A stretch of DNA of 64,000 nt from Unio delphinus (taxonomy: Eukaryota; Mollusca; Bivalvia; Unionida; Unionidae). Made by a program: the position numbers and the translations under genes. Shown here in pieces: positions 63,601-63,899 of this stretch. Numbering within the stretch: position 1 is the stretch's first letter; each line of letters starts with the position of its first letter. Where the stretch lies: NCBI GenBank assembly GCA_029339505.1, contig JAQISU010000096.1:6185501-6249500 (forward strand), in the 5' to 3' direction. Under the pieces are notes generated by a model. It was not told the DNA's origin, did not search any database, and worked only from the letters and a program-made list of their open reading frames with translations.

Positions 63601-63899
63601 AATATGCAAATAATGTACATGTTTGTAAAGAGATAGCACTTGCCCAAGGCATAGATGAAATACAATAAGAATGTACATATGATAAATGTGAACATTGCAA
63701 AAGTTTCTCTGTCCTTCCTATAGGAAACCAACTAAAAAATGATAGCATACAAAAGGAAATAGAACAAAATAAAATGTTTTCAACAAAACTATAAACATGA
63801 CAAAAAGAATCAATCAGAACTTACATCCCATGGTGGTACTCTCTCCCTGAACTTCTCATTCACCATAAGGGCCACTGACATCAAGTGTGCATGGACAGA
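3518..63899 (-). CDS. AQR: Aquarius intron-binding spliceosomal RNA helicase, partial (21 exons, both ends outside window)
   Basis: AQR (IBP160) is an SF1 RNA helicase of the spliceosome that binds the intron upstream of the branch site and links splicing to exon-junction-complex and intronic snoRNP assembly (family knowledge). Twenty-one minus-strand segments, each with AG acceptor and GT donor and compatible phases, join to 848 codons with no stop. Order seen: N-terminal helical (ARM-like) region (codons about 1-390), middle region with the GGWARM and YVRGCEI blocks (about 390-560), a block with [10 protein letters not shown] (about 595), and the helicase start with Q-motif-like TPTQIEAI and Walker A GPPGTGKT (codons 732-739). 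Similarity to vertebrate AQR is strong throughout, e.g. [13 protein letters not shown] and DVYETFN. The missing parts are the first roughly 85 residues (right of window) and the helicase C-terminal third (left). No disabling change was seen, so the gene is probably functional. Introns range from about 0.8 to 8.9 kb and hold all the transposons described below. Confidence 0.97.
3890..4170 (-). mobile_element. SINE-A copy with an inverted head fragment (fold-back)
   Basis: Bases 3941-4170 are a minus-oriented copy of a tRNA-derived SINE (tail TTTAACGCCATTTTTCAGC on the left, tRNA-like head on the right). Bases 3893-3940 are a plus-oriented copy of part of the head (GGGTTCAAGTCTCAGATTC). The two head parts can pair as a hairpin of about 45 bp. 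Confidence 0.7.
4577..4686 (-). CDS. AQR: AQR exon, 36 codons plus 2 nt
   Basis: Encodes [20 protein letters not shown] and [14 protein letters not shown], almost identical to vertebrate AQR. Acceptor TACATAG, donor GTAGAG, leaves in phase 2. Confidence 0.97.
5345..5642 (-). mobile_element. SINE-B (tRNA-derived) copy
   Basis: Minus-oriented. The head near 5642 reads GGTGGCCGAGTGGTTAGA (box A like) followed by GGAGGTCGTATATTTGAT (box B like). The body contains GTTAGGACTGGTC and GACTGGGTGGGACATCATGC, and the tail ends near TTGTTAAAG. Same family as the copies at 9.9, 24.1, 44.1, 48.4 and 53.7 kb. Confidence 0.75.
6195..6375 (-). CDS. AQR: AQR exon carrying the helicase Q-motif region and Walker A
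   Basis: This exon opens the RecA1 ATPase domain. It encodes [20 protein letters not shown] followed by GPPGTGKT (Walker A, ATP phosphate binding) and [18 protein letters not shown] (motif Ia region), all essentially identical to vertebrate AQR. Acceptor TTCTCTAG, donor GTTAGA. Enters in phase 2 and leaves in phase 0. Confidence 0.98.
6515..6600 (+). repeat. SINE-A head fragment, degraded
   Basis: CACTGCCACCTCACCGCTTT then GTGGATTCAAGTCTTGGC resembles the tRNA-like head of SINE-A, with loss of the rest. Confidence 0.4.
6858..6881. repeat. (TA)n microsatellite
   Basis: About 12 TA units, bounding the left arm of the inverted duplication around the Tigger copy. Confidence 0.9.
6883..7028 (+). 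repeat. Left arm of a 140-bp inverted duplication flanking the Tigger copy
   Basis: This sequence recurs, reverse-complemented, at 8905-9042 with only an 8-nt insertion (repeat of ATTGGGAA) and about two substitutions. It contains a piece of SINE-A (CCAGTATATCTGGTACAGGA side). Confidence 0.85.
7034..8788 (+). mobile_element. Tigger/pogo-type DNA transposon, internally deleted
   Basis: Terminal inverted repeats start CACTGCTCCCTCAATAACTC on the left and CACCGCTCCCTCAATAACTC on the reverse complement of the right end. They are flanked by TA at 7032-7033 and 8789-8790, as expected for Tc1/mariner-superfamily target duplication. The element carries only the 5' half of a CENP-B/Tigger-like transposase (7590-8156). 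The catalytic region after the first aspartate is gone, so the copy is non-autonomous. Confidence 0.85.
7590..8156 (+). pseudogene. Tigger/jerky-like transposase, truncated after first catalytic Asp
   Basis: 188 codons. Residues about 10-60 resemble a pipsqueak/CENP-B N-terminal helix-turn-helix ([20 protein letters not shown]). Residues 80-140 resemble the second, Tc5/CENP-B-type HTH ([13 protein letters not shown]). The end [11 protein letters not shown] is the start of the DDE domain with its first Asp. A stop follows at once, and the remaining roughly 250 residues of the family's usual length are absent. The start could be the ATG at 7590 or 7596. The frame is otherwise open, so the deletion is probably young relative to the relic at 1074-3055. 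It would still encode a DNA-binding protein without catalysis if transcribed. Confidence 0.85.
8789..8818. repeat. (TA)n microsatellite at the Tigger right junction
   Basis: TA repeat starting at the target-site dinucleotide, followed by (CA)n to 8828. Confidence 0.85.
8905..9042 (-). repeat. Right arm of the 140-bp inverted duplication
   Basis: Reverse complement of 6883-7028. Unlike the left arm it runs on into the rest of a SINE-A copy (to about 9090), so this is likely the original locus and the left arm the copy (inference). Confidence 0.85.
8985..9090 (+). mobile_element. SINE-A 3' part
   Basis: GGTTCTTCC ... ATACTGGCCACCATGTATAGC ... TGTGCTAAAAAATTGCATTA is the SINE-A body and 3' end. 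The head is missing. Confidence 0.6.
9547..9690 (-). CDS. AQR: AQR exon, 144 nt
   Basis: Encodes an acidic/lysine-rich linker, then [18 protein letters not shown], matching [21 protein letters not shown]. Acceptor TTGCAG, donor GTAAGC, phase 2 in and out. The linker half ([16 protein letters not shown]) is not conserved in sequence but is compositionally like the same region of vertebrate AQR. Confidence 0.95.
9895..10150 (-). mobile_element. SINE-B copy
   Basis: Minus-oriented; same body as 5345-5642 (TTTTTCAGTCATATTGCTAC, GTCACATTATCCTGACACC, TCTTAATGCTGAGCGCC). The tRNA-like head near 10110-10150 is degraded. Confidence 0.75.
10160..10910. other. AQR intron stretch with one dispersed MITE-like copy
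   Basis: No exon seen. About 10437-10600 is a diverged copy of the dispersed element described at 37913-38140 (AAACTGCATAAACTGAGATC, ACAAACAACAAAGACCCTGA). The rest shows nothing recognisable. Confidence 0.5.
10911..11076 (+). repeat. DIRS inverted terminal repeat, 3' copy
   Basis: Its reverse complement matches 17689-17850 over about 150 bp (AAAAGACGAATTTTCGTC, TAGTAGGGCTGGATTC, GGTAGCAGGCTTATATCCCT). The outer 30-35 bp (CTCCAAGAATACTTACCCAA) are specific to this side. Confidence 0.9.
11158..11230 (-). repeat. DIRS internal complementary region (ICR)
   Basis: AATGTGATTGGGTAAGTATT continuing through AGAGAAACATAATTTACTT is the reverse complement of the outer end of the 3' terminal repeat at 10911-10950. 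In DIRS elements such a region lets the two termini be joined into a circle during replication, so its presence confirms the class and sets the left boundary near 10911. Confidence 0.8.
11390..12190 (-). pseudogene. DIRS tyrosine recombinase, frameshifted
   Basis: The open frame from 12188 contains [10 protein letters not shown], holding the first catalytic Arg of the tyrosine-recombinase fold, and a [20 protein letters not shown] block. At about 11553 a one-base shift in a GCCCGC stretch moves the second catalytic box ([15 protein letters not shown], the H-x-x-R motif) into another frame. The tyrosine candidate FSSFYLK follows at about 11431-11453. All catalytic motifs are therefore present but not in one frame, and the recombinase is probably dead. 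Confidence 0.88.
12190..14860 (-). pseudogene. DIRS reverse transcriptase/RNase H polyprotein, broken and interrupted
   Basis: RT pieces: [16 protein letters not shown] (14790-14680), then in another frame VYLDDIL (catalytic YxDD) and [11 protein letters not shown] (14565-14374), then the thumb [21 protein letters not shown] solo LTR (13227-14093) interrupts the connection region. RNase H starts in STGIHLE; its usual first catalytic Asp in the DAS-x-x-GWGA motif reads V here ([11 protein letters not shown]). The RNase H end has [18 protein letters not shown]. Several frameshifts separate these blocks. I did not see the methyltransferase-like domain of some DIRS elements. Confidence 0.88.
13227..14093. 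mobile_element. Solo LTR of an LTR retrotransposon nested in the DIRS
   Basis: The 867-bp block begins TGTTACGTAC and ends GCACGTAGCA (imperfect inverted ends, TG...CA) and is flanked by ACAG on both sides (13223-13226 and 14094-14097). It interrupts DIRS pol between the RT thumb and RNase H, and when it is skipped the two DIRS pieces come back into one frame. No coding region is present. An AATAAA lies near 14010 (plus strand) and could be its polyadenylation signal, suggesting plus orientation. Confidence 0.78.
15989..16137. mobile_element. hAT-type MITE (149 bp) nested in DIRS gag
   Basis: Inverted ends CAACGTTCCCTCTAAGC and CAATGTTCCCTCTAAGC (reverse complement of the right end) are flanked by a perfect 8-bp target duplication GTTCTGGT (15981-15988 and 16138-16145). 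The 8-bp duplication and CA-rich ends indicate the hAT superfamily. No coding capacity. Confidence 0.9.
16240..16920 (-). repeat. Three ~220-bp direct repeats inside DIRS gag
   Basis: Units start near 16250, 16455 and 16680 and share GGACAGATTTCTCACTAAAA, CCGGCGGTACAGCTTGATGG and TGGTTTGTCTGG. On the minus strand they encode repeated GDFSDKSV / GDFSEKSV modules. Confidence 0.85.
17689..17850 (+). repeat. DIRS inverted terminal repeat, 5' copy
   Basis: Inverted partner of 10911-11076, ending AATGTGATTGGGGAACGTAT and AAGGAGAA. It differs from the 3' copy mainly in the outermost 30 bases. Confidence 0.88.
18246..18377 (-). CDS. AQR: AQR exon, 132 nt
   Basis: Encodes [18 protein letters not shown] and ends VPPFR, matching AQR LDFNDTFLSIEHLKASFP ... 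IPPFR. Acceptor TTTCAG, donor GTTTGT, phase 2 in and out. The near-complete DIRS element sits in the next (downstream) intron. Confidence 0.95.
19271..19450. repeat. 74-bp tandem repeat, about 2.4 copies
   Basis: ATGTAAAACTAAATTTCATT recurs at 19271, 19345 and 19419; the first two full units are nearly identical. Confidence 0.9.
20253..20360 (+). mobile_element. Possible LINE/retroposon 3' end with (ATT)n tail
   Basis: A short non-repetitive 3' end (CTCAAGGGAGAATAGTCC ... CTCTATAAATAAAG) runs directly into about 12 ATT units, the layout of non-LTR retrotransposon 3' tails. No coding part is visible. It could instead be a plain microsatellite with chance flank. Confidence 0.4.
21036..21310. 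repeat. 93-bp tandem repeat, three copies, open in one frame
   Basis: ATGCTTGTTCAAGGGCTAAA-type starts at 21041, 21134 and 21227. The period is 31 codons, giving a 92-codon plus-strand frame with [11 protein letters not shown] repeated. It is antisense to the AQR intron and the open frame follows from the period, so coding is unlikely. Confidence 0.85.
21374..21543 (-). CDS. AQR: AQR exon, 56 codons plus 2 nt
   Basis: Encodes [20 protein letters not shown] through [10 protein letters not shown], nearly identical to vertebrate AQR. Acceptor TTTCCAG, donor GTAAGT, leaves in phase 2. Confidence 0.97.
21544..22811. other. AQR intron stretch; contains A-tract and long (AT)n
   Basis: A poly-A/C-rich tract lies at about 21838-21870 and the (AT)n at 22090-22159. 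Nothing else recognised. Confidence 0.6.
22090..22159. repeat. (AT)n microsatellite, 70 bp
   Basis: About 35 uninterrupted AT units. Confidence 0.97.
22830..23490. repeat. Degenerate ~160-bp tandem repeat, about four copies
   Basis: Each unit has a TGGCACCATTTTCATT-like stretch, then CATAAGAAGACTTTTGGT..AAAAC and an ATATGACTTTCCATT-like stretch (units near 22880, 23110, 23250, 23380). The units are strongly diverged. Confidence 0.5.
23532..23803 (-). mobile_element. SINE-A copy with target-site duplication
   Basis: Minus-oriented, with (GTT)n tail on the left, body ATACATGGCGGCCAGTAG and tRNA-like head on the right. Flanked by GATATGGCAATA (23520-23531) and GATATGACAATA (23804-23815), one mismatch in 12. 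Confidence 0.85.
23815..24565. repeat. Degenerate ~45-60-bp tandem array interrupted by a SINE-B
   Basis: The recurrent core CTGATTAATAATATTTTTAT followed by ATGTTTATAGATATGACTA is seen about ten times between 23490 and 24565. SINE-A at 23532 and SINE-B at 24118 both split the array. Confidence 0.75.
24118..24415 (+). mobile_element. SINE-B copy, plus strand, best-preserved head
   Basis: The head TGGTGACCTAGTGGTTGGAG and CGCGGGTTTGAACAC resemble tRNA box A and box B. The body includes CAGCATTAAGAGGTTAGTGT and GTGACTGGGTAGGACATCAT and ends near GAGATATTGTTAATAC. A short TCTGTAGA occurs on both sides and may be the target duplication. Confidence 0.8.
24890..24996 (-). CDS. AQR: AQR exon, 107 nt
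   Basis: Encodes [20 protein letters not shown] and ends NGAE, matching [20 protein letters not shown]...NGAE. Acceptor TTGTTAG, donor GTAATT. Enters in phase 1 and leaves in phase 0. Confidence 0.96.
24997..26583. other. AQR intron, no clear feature apart from a 21-bp repeat
   Basis: Three copies of a 21-bp unit (GATGGTGATATTGTTGTTT) occur at about 25146-25206. An 82-codon plus-strand frame at 25357-25605 resembles nothing I know. Otherwise nothing seen. Confidence 0.6.
26584..26751 (-). CDS. AQR: AQR exon, 168 nt
   Basis: Encodes [20 protein letters not shown] and [20 protein letters not shown], matching AQR [20 protein letters not shown] and VGLVYVRGCEIQGMLDDKG. Acceptor TTGACAG, donor GTAGGT, phase 1 in and out. 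Confidence 0.96.
26752..29022. other. AQR intron, mostly featureless
   Basis: Between about 27080 and 27670 there are recurring TGACCTYTG-type stretches that suggest an old, diverged tandem repeat. No exon or mobile element recognised. Confidence 0.45.
29023..29122 (-). CDS. AQR: AQR exon, 33 codons plus 1 nt
   Basis: Encodes [20 protein letters not shown] and ends IKAEWE, matching AQR [20 protein letters not shown] ... IKDEWE. Donor GTGAGC, leaves in phase 1. Confidence 0.94.
29123..30219. other. AQR intron, nothing recognised
   Basis: AT-rich sequence without visible repeats, exons or mobile-element ends. Confidence 0.5.
30220..30298 (-). CDS. AQR: AQR exon, 79 nt
   Basis: Encodes [18 protein letters not shown], matching [21 protein letters not shown]. 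Acceptor GTTTCAG, donor GTAAGT. Enters in phase 2 and leaves in phase 0. Confidence 0.95.
30565..31010. mobile_element. MITE with ~95-bp inverted arms
   Basis: Arm 30565-30655 and the reverse complement of 30918-31010 are about 85-90% alike, sharing AGTTCATTCATT, TTATAATTTCTAACCC, CAGGGTGTCCATAA and CCTTTATCATCTG. The unpaired middle is about 260 bp with no coding frame. I found no certain target duplication, so the superfamily is open. Confidence 0.75.
31011..31835. other. AQR intron, nothing recognised
   Basis: Open frames at 31310-31925 are short and lack similarity; taken as chance. Confidence 0.5.
31840..32027 (-). mobile_element. 5'-truncated LINE 3' end encoding a C-terminal zinc-finger motif
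   Basis: Read on the minus strand from 32027 there is an Arg/Lys-rich stretch, then [20 protein letters not shown] and RRCR before a stop (C-x2-C ... H-x-x-x-x-C type), as found at the end of some non-LTR retrotransposon polyproteins. A short GC-rich 3' UTR (GACGGATGGATGCCGACG) and a (TA)n tail follow. GC content is clearly above the flanks. The reverse-transcriptase part is absent. Confidence 0.6.
32468..32721 (+). mobile_element. SINE-A copy with target-site duplication
   Basis: Head GTGGCCGGGTGGTCTAAAGC (box A like) and GTGGGTTTGAGTC (box B like), body to GTGCTGAAAAATGGCATTAA, tail ACAACAACAACAACAA. Flanked by ATGGCTGTC at 32459-32467 and 32722-32730. Confidence 0.9.
32960..33104. repeat. 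Compound microsatellite (TA)n(CA)n(TACA)n(CA)n beside an exon
   Basis: About 30 TA, 13 CA, 11 TACA and 7 CA units. It ends 15 nt before the AQR 5' splice site at 33119/33120, so the intron RNA would begin with UG-, UGUA- and UA-rich runs. Confidence 0.95.
33120..33168 (-). CDS. AQR: AQR short exon, 49 nt
   Basis: Encodes [16 protein letters not shown], matching [19 protein letters not shown]. Acceptor ATTTCAG, donor GTAAGT. Enters in phase 1 and leaves in phase 2. A 145-bp compound TA/AC/TACA microsatellite begins 15 nt into the downstream intron. Confidence 0.94.
33270..34375. repeat. Minisatellite of 31-bp units arranged as 62-bp dimers
   Basis: Alternating units of the type TTATGCATGTAGCCATACTT / ACTTCATCAGG and ATATACATGTAACAATACTT / AATCCTTCAGG. 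Left and centre are dimeric; the right end (34130-34340) is built from the second unit alone. Many units read GTAAGTATGG on the minus strand, a consensus splice-donor string. Confidence 0.93.
34434..34616. mobile_element. Dispersed MITE-like element, diverged copy
   Basis: Starts GTCAGATCCAACAGCAAACT and its reverse complement starts GTCAGGTCCAATTACA, like the ends of 37913-38140. Internal AGATCTGC and ATCTGCCATTGC match the family. Confidence 0.55.
34798..34890 (-). CDS. AQR: AQR exon, 93 nt
   Basis: Encodes [19 protein letters not shown] and [10 protein letters not shown], almost identical to vertebrate AQR. Acceptor TTTTGCAG, donor GTAAGT, phase 1 in and out. Confidence 0.96.
34891..35868. 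other. AQR intron; partial dispersed MITE-like copy
   Basis: About 35380-35500 (CAGATCAGGGTCTATGC ... CAGTTTGCAGATGGACTTGA) is a partial copy of the 37913-38140 family. Nothing else recognised. Confidence 0.45.
35869..35953. repeat. 17-bp tandem repeat, five copies
   Basis: Unit CAATATAATTGACAATG, with single-base variants. It abuts the DIRS fragment at 35957. Confidence 0.92.
35957..36165 (-). mobile_element. DIRS fragment: terminal repeat joined to the end of the recombinase
   Basis: Bases 36085-36165 match the DIRS terminal repeat (AATGTGATTGGGGAAC), and bases 35957-36080 match the recombinase C-terminal region ([16 protein letters not shown], with the first R of H-x-x-R changed to G). 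About 6.5 kb of element between them is missing, so this is a deletion or recombination remnant. Confidence 0.8.
36253..36373 (-). CDS. AQR: AQR exon, 40 codons plus 1 nt
   Basis: Encodes [20 protein letters not shown] then [17 protein letters not shown], matching AQR VSRHERRISQ ... [17 protein letters not shown]. Donor GTGAGA, leaves in phase 1. Confidence 0.96.
36374..37912. other. AQR intron, nothing recognised
   Basis: AT-rich, with short palindromic AT stretches near 36830-36870 (TTTGATAATCATAATTATCA). No mobile-element ends or exons seen. Confidence 0.5.
37913..38140. mobile_element. Dispersed MITE-like element with ~28-bp inverted ends and an internal 20-bp repeat
   Basis: The left end CAAATCCAACTACAAATTGC and the reverse complement of the right end CAAATCCAACTGCAAACAAC form inverted repeats, both followed by AGACCC. 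The middle holds four copies of AGATCTGTCAACACATCATC (37940-38020). Related copies lie at about 10437, 34434, 35380 and 57443. Confidence 0.7.
38327..38429 (-). CDS. AQR: AQR exon, 103 nt
   Basis: Encodes [20 protein letters not shown], matching AQR [22 protein letters not shown]. Acceptor TTTCAG, donor GTAAGA. Enters in phase 2 and leaves in phase 0. Confidence 0.94.
38430..39160. other. AQR intron, nothing recognised
   Basis: No repeats, exons or element ends seen. Confidence 0.5.
39161..39264 (-). CDS. AQR: AQR exon, 34 codons plus 2 nt
   Basis: Encodes [19 protein letters not shown] and [11 protein letters not shown], matching AQR [26 protein letters not shown]. Acceptor TTTACAG, donor GTATGT, leaves in phase 2. 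Confidence 0.95.
39600..41400. repeat. 52-bp minisatellite, about 29 units
   Basis: Unit AAAGTAACAAGTCATTACTT then TCCACTCAATGCAATATACG and TCATATACACAC. The homogeneous core is about 39780-41260, with progressively diverged units at both edges (from about 39603 and to about 41400). Units differ mainly at TACGTCA/TATGTCA and CACACAC/CGCACA. One truncated 28-bp unit occurs near 40648. Confidence 0.97.
41840..42210. repeat. 51-bp minisatellite, about seven units
   Basis: Unit CCAAAATGCATTGAGGAGGT AGAGGAACTG TAAGATGTCATTGTAACAGG. Because 51 is a multiple of three, long frames exist on the minus strand (17-residue repeats), which I take as a by-product of the period. Confidence 0.95.
42343..42486. 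repeat. 46-bp tandem repeat, three copies
   Basis: AAGGGATAATGTCCAACTTC then CAGCATTGATTATCCACCAC recurs from about 42346, 42391 and 42437. Confidence 0.9.
42768..44010. mobile_element. Candidate DNA transposon with inverted clusters of GTGGACAC
   Basis: The left side has GTGGACAC forward at about 42772, 42804 and 42822 and once reversed near 42838. The right side has mainly reversed GTGTCCAC/GTGTCCAT (about 43834, 43857, 43999). The layout is mirror-like around the centre and GC content is higher than the flanks. No transposase frame or certain target duplication was found, so this is a hypothesis. Confidence 0.4.
43367..43609 (-). mobile_element. SINE-A copy with perfect 17-bp target-site duplication
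   Basis: Minus-oriented, tail GTTTGTTTTAGGGTTTAACG on the left, head CGGCCACTCAGAGCCCC on the right. Flanked by AAGTAGGGACTTGGTTT at 43350-43366 and 43610-43626, identical. It gives the clearest boundaries of the family and shows LINE-type retroposition. Confidence 0.93.
44092..44372 (-). mobile_element. SINE-B copy
   Basis: Minus-oriented; TTCAGTCATATCACTACGAT, GGGGCATCATGCTGCAGA, CCTAACACTAACCTCTTAAT. The head near 44340-44372 reads CTCCAGTGGCCAAGTAGTTT on the minus strand. Confidence 0.78.
44400..45660 (-). mobile_element. Decayed DIRS gag region
   Basis: Stretches near 44460-44560 (CCCTCTGAAATG..TCAGATCACC) and 45000-45075 (GAGCTTTGACATGGCATTC, duplicated) match DIRS gag sequences at about 14930-15020 and 15640-15680 of the near-complete copy. 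No frame is left. It is probably the same insertion as the terminal repeat at 47390-47505, separated by later repeats and a SINE (inference). Confidence 0.5.
45740..46150. repeat. ~37-60-bp minisatellite with GCAGGGACAAG core
   Basis: CATGCCTCATAGGCAGGGAC followed by AAGTCTGACTGTAAGCCAT recurs about nine times, with irregular period and diverged units. Confidence 0.88.
46765..47010 (+). mobile_element. SINE-A copy, diverged
   Basis: GGTGGTTGAGTAGTCTATGC (head), GAGTTCAAGTCTCAGGCT, ATACTGGCCATCATGTACAG and GTGCTGAAAAATGGCATTAA in SINE-A order, with an ACAGCAGCAG-type tail. Confidence 0.75.
47390..47505 (-). mobile_element. Decayed DIRS 5' terminal repeat
   Basis: AAGAGCTGCTTCCCTTTGTC ... AGGGAGCAAAGATATGTATC ... 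AATGTACTGTGATCAGGTAA follows the order of the 5' terminal repeat at 17700-17845 (AAGAGTTATTGCCCTTTGTC ... GAGGTAGCAGGCTTATATCC ... AATGTGATTGGGGAA). Confidence 0.6.
47730..47900 (-). repeat. Two decayed copies of the 47930-48043 exon tail, each with a splice donor
   Basis: Bases 47739-47800 (ACCTTTTGGGCCAGGACCCT) and 47829-47895 (TTACCAGAAGGACCAGAACT, TGTCATGTATTGTCAGGGCC) match 47925-47995 of the true exon. Both keep a donor in gene orientation (GTAGGT and GTAAGT), but internal codons are disrupted by stops. They lie downstream of the real donor. Confidence 0.8.
47930..48043 (-). CDS. AQR: AQR exon, 38 codons
   Basis: Encodes [20 protein letters not shown] and ends HYDRVLALQ, matching AQR LLDMLKFYTGFEINDQTG ... 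HYDRITSLQ. Acceptor TTTTTAG, donor GTAGGC, phase 0/0. Two decayed copies of its 3' half with donor lie downstream in the intron (47730-47900). Confidence 0.95.
48430..48700 (-). mobile_element. SINE-B copy
   Basis: Minus-oriented; TTCAGTCATATCGCTATGAT, GACCTAGTCACATTATCCTG, TCCTAACACTAACGTCTTAA; head degraded near 48660-48700. Confidence 0.78.
49255..51505 (-). mobile_element. Old, internally deleted DIRS copy with both ends
   Basis: The 3' terminal repeat is at 49262-49400 (ACTTTTCCCAGTCACATTAA ... AATCCAGTCCTAACTGAAAG), an ICR-like stretch at 49500-49525 (TTAGGTAAGTATTCTGAG), and the 5' outer end at 51465-51505 (TTAATATGATTGGGTAATGT). A 60-codon minus frame at 50061-49879 ([13 protein letters not shown]) corresponds to the recombinase block [13 protein letters not shown] of the main copy. 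Gag, RT and most of RNase H are gone. Confidence 0.78.
51598..51640. repeat. (ATT)n microsatellite
   Basis: About 14 ATT units. Confidence 0.95.
51797..51975 (-). CDS. AQR: AQR exon, 179 nt
   Basis: Encodes [20 protein letters not shown], matching AQR [20 protein letters not shown]. Acceptor TTTACAG, donor GTATTG. Enters in phase 1 and leaves in phase 0. Confidence 0.95.
51976..53366. other. AQR intron, nothing recognised
   Basis: AT-rich, no repeats or element ends seen. Confidence 0.5.
53367..53544 (-). CDS. AQR: AQR exon, 59 codons plus 1 nt
   Basis: Encodes the block with [11 protein letters not shown] and [17 protein letters not shown], matching AQR RKFWNLIKKND ... LIQKFISVLKSVP. Acceptor TTGTAG, donor GTAACT. 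Ends in phase 1. Confidence 0.95.
53668..53942 (-). mobile_element. SINE-B copy
   Basis: Minus-oriented; AATTTCAGTCACATCAATAT, ACCCAGTCACATTATCCTGA, GCTGACCAGTCCTAACATTA; tRNA-like head degraded near 53910-53942. Confidence 0.78.
53945..55578. other. AQR intron, nothing recognised
   Basis: Two related TAAAATACAAAAGCAGTC-type stretches near 54630-54690 hint at a small duplication. No exons or element ends seen. Confidence 0.5.
55579..55647 (-). CDS. AQR: AQR exon, 23 codons
   Basis: Encodes [19 protein letters not shown], near identical to the AQR block DLIRSQVQQLISLPMWM. Acceptor TTTCTCTACAG, donor GTAAGT, phase 0/0. Its acceptor is the first unit of a 48-bp minisatellite that multiplies the acceptor sequence upstream (55650-56050). 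Confidence 0.95.
55650..56050 (-). repeat. 48-bp minisatellite that multiplies an AQR 3' splice site
   Basis: About eight units of ATCTCCTGTAGAGAAATGTA followed by ATTTACCATATGTTAGT-type sequence. In gene orientation each unit contains the pyrimidine-rich ATTTCTCTACAG|GAGAT, the same acceptor used by the exon at 55579-55647. In the frame of that exon, upstream units reach a stop (GAGATAATGTTATGA). In another frame the array is open for 142 codons because the period is 16 codons. Confidence 0.93.
56190..56905. repeat. ~140-bp degenerate tandem repeat with TGACCTTGA core
   Basis: Five units start near 56199, 56341, 56488, 56626 and 56749. Each has a TGACCTTGAC-like start, CTAAAAACTGATAGGGTTCT-like middle, CAAGTGCAAGCTACCTA-like stretch and GTTTGGTAGC..TGGT. 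Two units keep an exact TGACCTTGA. Confidence 0.7.
56935..57162 (-). mobile_element. SINE-A copy
   Basis: Minus-oriented; AATGCCATTTTTCAGCACTA, GGCGACCAGTATTAATGG, CACTGGCAAGCTTTCTCACA, then tRNA-like head to TTTTAGACCACTCAG. Confidence 0.82.
57165..57285. repeat. CTTGTCAAAAATCTTCCATT repeats plus poly-C tract
   Basis: Three tandem versions of a roughly 37-bp unit, followed by about 17 C bases at 57263-57279. Confidence 0.8.
57443..57622. mobile_element. Dispersed MITE-like element, diverged copy
   Basis: CAATCCAAGTGCAAACAAC ... CACTGATCTGTTGTCACATA ... AAACTGCATAGACTCATATC follows the 37913-38140 family. The inverted ends are weak here. Confidence 0.5.
57625..58334. other. AQR intron, nothing recognised
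   Basis: No exons, repeats or element ends seen. Confidence 0.5.
58335..58466 (-). CDS. AQR: AQR exon, 44 codons
   Basis: Encodes [16 protein letters not shown] through FLIHCFNSL, matching vertebrate AQR FKKKPDHFPFFF ... FLDHCFNSL. Acceptor TTTTCAG, donor GTAAGT, phase 0/0. The hAT transposon sits in the intron between this exon and 63825-63899. Confidence 0.95.
58572..58680. repeat. hAT left terminal region with subterminal ATCGATTA repeats
   Basis: The imperfect terminal inverted repeat starts at 58572, followed by clustered ATCGATT motifs (about 58588, 58594, 58634, 58652). These pair with the motifs at 62311-62365 and probably bind the transposase (family knowledge, inference). Confidence 0.75.
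58785..61848 (+). CDS. hAT transposase with BED zinc finger, three exons (58785-58956, 59783-60047, 60327-61848)
   Basis: Joined length 1959 nt, 652 residues plus stop; introns have GT-AG ends (GTAGGT...CCAG; GTAAGT...TCAG) and phases agree. The start ATG at 58785 sits in GCCATGG. A BED finger for DNA binding spans exons 1-2 (C47, C50, H66, H71). The RNase H-like hAT core follows: DAWTS (Asp 185), TDNAANE (Asp 249), [10 protein letters not shown] and DVPTRWNST. The C-terminal dimerisation region has [15 protein letters not shown] (catalytic Glu 617). Length is usual for animal ZBED/Ac-like transposases. It would cut and paste the element. All expected motifs are present, and the flanking target duplication is intact, so activity is possible. 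It could be mistaken for a domesticated ZBED gene, but the terminal repeats and target duplication argue for a transposon. Confidence 0.95.
62170..62217. repeat. (TA)n(GA)n microsatellite inside the hAT element
   Basis: About 12 TA units then about 10 GA units, downstream of the transposase stop codon. Confidence 0.93.
62577..62772. mobile_element. hAT-type MITE, 196 bp
   Basis: Ends CAAGGGTACACAACCTTTTT and, reverse-complemented, CAGGGGTGCACAACC. Flanked by GCCTAGAG (62569-62576) and GTCTAGAG (62773-62780), 7 of 8 identical. It contains GGGCCAGATT repeated near both ends. No coding capacity. Confidence 0.85.
62781..63824. other. AQR intron, nothing recognised
   Basis: A duplicated TGATCACCTGTGACAG/TGATCACCCGTGACAG pair at 63042 and 63110, plus short GT and TA runs. 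No other feature. Confidence 0.5.
63825..63899 (-). CDS. AQR: AQR exon (first in window), 25 codons
   Basis: Encodes a segment with [17 protein letters not shown], matching the AQR block [12 protein letters not shown] in the N-terminal helical region. Acceptor TTTGCAG, donor GTAAGT, phase 0 at both ends. Start codon and earlier exon(s) lie to the right of the window. Confidence 0.95.
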